This document shows positions 30,549 through 32,140 of a stretch of DNA of 32,140 nt, in pieces. The notes under the pieces are model-generated. The model saw nothing but the letters and a program-made list of their open reading frames with translations, searched no databases and was not told the origin of the DNA. Made by a program: the position numbers and the translations under genes. This stretch comes from Polyangium sp. 15x6 (lineage in GTDB: Bacteria > Myxococcota_A > Polyangia > Polyangiales > Polyangiaceae), in the NCBI RefSeq assembly GCF_029960785.1, contig NZ_JASBQE010000125.1, positions 1 to 32,140 of the forward strand, read 5' to 3'. The stretch's first letter is position 1. Each line of letters starts with the position of its first letter.

Positions 30549-31658
30549 TCAGGCCGAGACGGCCGGACCCGCCGGGGAGGCGAGCTTGCGCATCACGAGT
30601 GTGAGAATTTCCCGGACCCGCGCGTCGGACAGGGTCGACAACCCTTCCCCGACATACCATTCGATCGAACTCTGATCCGGCAAGGCGGCGTGCTTCGCGC
30701 CGCCGAACAGCCAGATGCCGTGTTCCTCTGCCAGCTCGTTGCGTATGGCCGTCAGGCGCTCGCGGCCGACCGGGAAATACACGTGAAGCATGTTGACGTG
30801 CGGCCGCGCCGGATTGACTTGCAGTTGCGGAAAGTCGCGCAGCACGTCGTACAACCTTTCGGTGCGTTCGAGGTAGGCAGGCATCTTCGCCAGCCGCTCT
30901 TCGAAGCGCATCGCCGCCGACACGACATAGGGCGAGCGGCGATAGACGTTTCCGCCCATGCGTTTCATCCACGTATCGGCCTTCGCGATGAAATCCGCGC
31001 TGCCGAGCAGCATCGCGCCCGCATGCGCGCCGATGCCCTTGTAGAATGAAACGTAGACCGAATCGAAGCCTTGCGCGATCTCCTTCAGCGAGCGCTTGTA
31101 GCCGGCCGAGGCTTCCCATAATCTCGCGCCGTCCATGTGCAGATGAATGTTCCGTTGCCGGCAATACGCTTTGAGCGCTTCGAGCTCCGCCCAGTCCGGC
31201 AGCTGTCCGCCGATCTCGCGCATCGGCAGTTCATAGAGCGTCGCGCCGATCCGGTCGGGCCAGGCCTGGAGGTCGGCGACGGTCCACGTGCGGAAAGGAT
31301 CGCCGACGTGCAGCGACTTGAAATGGTCGAGCAATTGATGGTTGCTGCGCTCGTGCAGTAGCACATGCGCGGTCGGATGCAGTGCGACCGTCTTGCTGCC
31401 GGCGGCTTCACAGGCGAGCCGCAAGGCAACGGATTGCACCATGGTGCCGGTGATGCAGAAGACGGCCTTTTCGAAGCCGAGCAGATCGGCTATTTTCCTT
31501 TCGAAGTCCTGCACCAACGCGCCCTCGCCGTAGGCGTCATGGGCGATGTCGTTCGCTTCGCAAAAGCGCGCCATGGCGGCGAAGTCCTCGGCGGCGGTGG
31601 TCGGCTTTTCTCCCGAGAAAAACGTGTGGCAACGCTGACGCAGTTCCGTTGGGTTCAT
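30549..31658 (-). CDS. threonine-aldolase-like PLP enzyme (beta-eliminating lyase family)
   Basis: 369 residues from ATG 31658 (MNPTELRQRCHTFFSG); the longer frame from 31781 is discarded as it has no matching composition. Fold-type I PLP enzyme of the beta-eliminating lyase/low-specificity threonine aldolase family, cleaving beta-hydroxy amino acids to glycine and an aldehyde. Visible features: DAYGEG at 41-46, HMDGARLWE with the PLP-stacking Asp176 at 174-182, and the Schiff-base Lys207 in SFYKGIGAHAGAMLLG. It ends with Ala-rich residues. Sampled blocks of this gene are about 57-63% GC, against about 77% in the upstream glycosyltransferase block, which suggests acquisition from a moderate-GC proteobacterium. 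Cytoplasmic. Single gene. Exact substrate not determinable. Confidence 0.85.
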   Translation of the reverse strand: MNPTELRQRCHTFFSGEKPTTAAEDFAAMARFCEANDIAHDAYGEGALVQDFERKIADLLGFEKAVFCITGTMVQSVALRLACEAAGSKTVALHPTAHVLLHERSNHQLLDHFKSLHVGDPFRTWTVADLQAWPDRIGATLYELPMREIGGQLPDWAELEALKAYCRQRNIHLHMDGARLWEASAGYKRSLKEIAQGFDSVYVSFYKGIGAHAGAMLLGSADFIAKADTWMKRMGGNVYRRSPYVVSAAMRFEERLAKMPAYLERTERLYDVLRDFPQLQVNPARPHVNMLHVYFPVGRERLTAIRNELAEEHGIWLFGGAKHAALPDQSSIEWYVGEGLSTLSDARVREILTLVMRKLASPAGPAVSA

Positions 31659-31813
31659 GTTGAGCCCACATACCAGCACAAATCGTGGCGTGACATCTAC
31701 CCCCAACGTCTTGGAGACGCGTGCGACCGGACGCAGCCAATGCAGCATGACCGGGAGCGACGGGACGGGATGAACAGCCACGTATGGCCCGATCGAGCTC
31801 GAGCTCGGCTGAA

Positions 31814-32140
31814 TCAGCCCTTGCGGCGTCTGCGCAGGACGAGCGCGAGGGCGGCGATCGCAGGGAGCGCGAGGGTCGGGGAGGGGGTTCGCGTCGGGGC
31901 CGGTTGAAATGCGCAGAGACCCGTAGCGATGGCCTCGCCTCCGGGGGCGGCTGGCGCGACCCCCGAGCTGCCGCCAGTGCCGCCGGTGCCAATGCCGCCA
32001 GTGCCGCCGGTGCCAATGCCGCCGGTGCCGCCGGTGCCGCCGGTGCCGCCGCCGCCGGTGCCGCTACCGCCACCGCCGCCGGTGCCGGTGCCGCCGGTGC
32101 CGCCGCTGCCGCTACCACCACCGCCTCCGGTGCCTCCGGT
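31814..32140 (-). CDS. C-terminal part of a Gly-rich surface protein with MYXO-CTERM-like tail
   Basis: Open from the right edge to TGA (31816-31814), 108 codons, no start in the window. It begins with Gly-Gly-Thr/Ser/Ile repeats (GGTGGTGTGG) of about 60 residues, then a short spacer (SSGVAPAAPGGEAIATGLC), one cysteine, a Pro/Thr spacer, a hydrophobic segment (LALPAIAALALVL) and RRRRKG at the end. Cys, TM and Arg cluster is the layout of MYXO-CTERM signals; a single cysteine makes it a variant. A surface-anchored protein is likely; its functional domain is outside the window. Confidence 0.8.
   Translation of the reverse strand, partial: TGGTGGGGGSGSGGTGGTGTGGGGGSGTGGGGTGGTGGTGGIGTGGTGGIGTGGTGGSSGVAPAAPGGEAIATGLCAFQPAPTRTPSPTLALPAIAALALVLRRRRKG
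31970..32017 (-). repeat. 24-base coding minisatellite
   Basis: The unit GCCGCCAGTGCCGCCGGTGC plus CAAT is repeated exactly at 31970-31993 and 31994-32017, with diverged copies continuing to the right edge. It encodes IGTGGTGG units of the Gly-rich stalk. Repeat number may vary. Confidence 0.8.

Noticed and set aside
31794-31807. 14-base palindrome CGAGCTCGAGCTCG
   Set aside because: Simple repeat of GAGCTC with no loop; not a convincing terminator or operator.

Overview
The window looks like a chromosomal segment from a large-genome myxobacterium, most likely Polyangiales (Polyangium/Sorangium-like). This is inferred from very high GC, codons ending in G or C, many exported cysteine-rich proteins with Gly-Gly-Ser/Thr linkers, kelch proteins, hydrophobic-plus-RRRR C-terminal anchors of the MYXO-CTERM type, and two Hanks-type Ser/Thr kinases in tandem. 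No rRNA, tRNA, CRISPR array or insertion sequence was recognised.

Left part (1-8900), almost all on the minus strand. Read in the direction of transcription: a small two-TM protein (8887-8384), a secreted carboxypeptidase-regulatory-like domain protein (8309-7977), kinase 2 (7818-6454), kinase 1 (6274-4298), then a two-gene module present twice in tandem. Each copy has one TPR/PEGA protein with a paired-TM C-terminus (A) and one cysteine-rich exported protein (B): A1 4213-3224, B1 3178-2048, A2 1960-944, B2 928 to the left edge. B2 loses its similarity to B1 abruptly near position 127, where unrelated DNA begins. The layout suggests a kinase-coupled envelope system whose output module was duplicated.

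Middle part (9331-19547). A large kelch/cysteine-rich surface protein with a lipobox-like N-terminus and a MYXO-CTERM-like C-terminus. Then a hypothetical protein with a histone-H1-like tail, an exported hypothetical protein, three small plus-strand genes resembling accessory or immunity genes, and a small lipoprotein. Next is a two-gene FAD-dehydrogenase operon: a Tat-exported small subunit and a GMC large subunit carrying the four-cysteine [3Fe-4S] motif of direct-electron-transfer dehydrogenases. A convergent gene encodes a CxxCH-containing anchored protein.

Right part (19597-32140). A beta-propeller-like lipoprotein behind a promoter with a near-consensus Fur box; a gene split by a one-base frameshift; smpB; an 827-residue fusion of a PLP-dependent alpha-oxoamine synthase with a FemAB/GNAT-type acyltransferase region; two small unknown genes; an ADP-ribosylglycohydrolase; a cysteine-rich lipoprotein; a membrane lipoprotein with an evenly spaced palindrome array upstream; a macrolide-type glycosyltransferase; a threonine-aldolase-like enzyme of lower GC; and the C-terminal part of another Gly-rich anchored surface protein at the right edge.

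Start codons were re-chosen by signal peptides, paralogue alignment and ribosome-binding sites. Several are well upstream-trimmed relative to the longest open frame. Functions of the cysteine-rich, PEGA and small proteins remain unknown.
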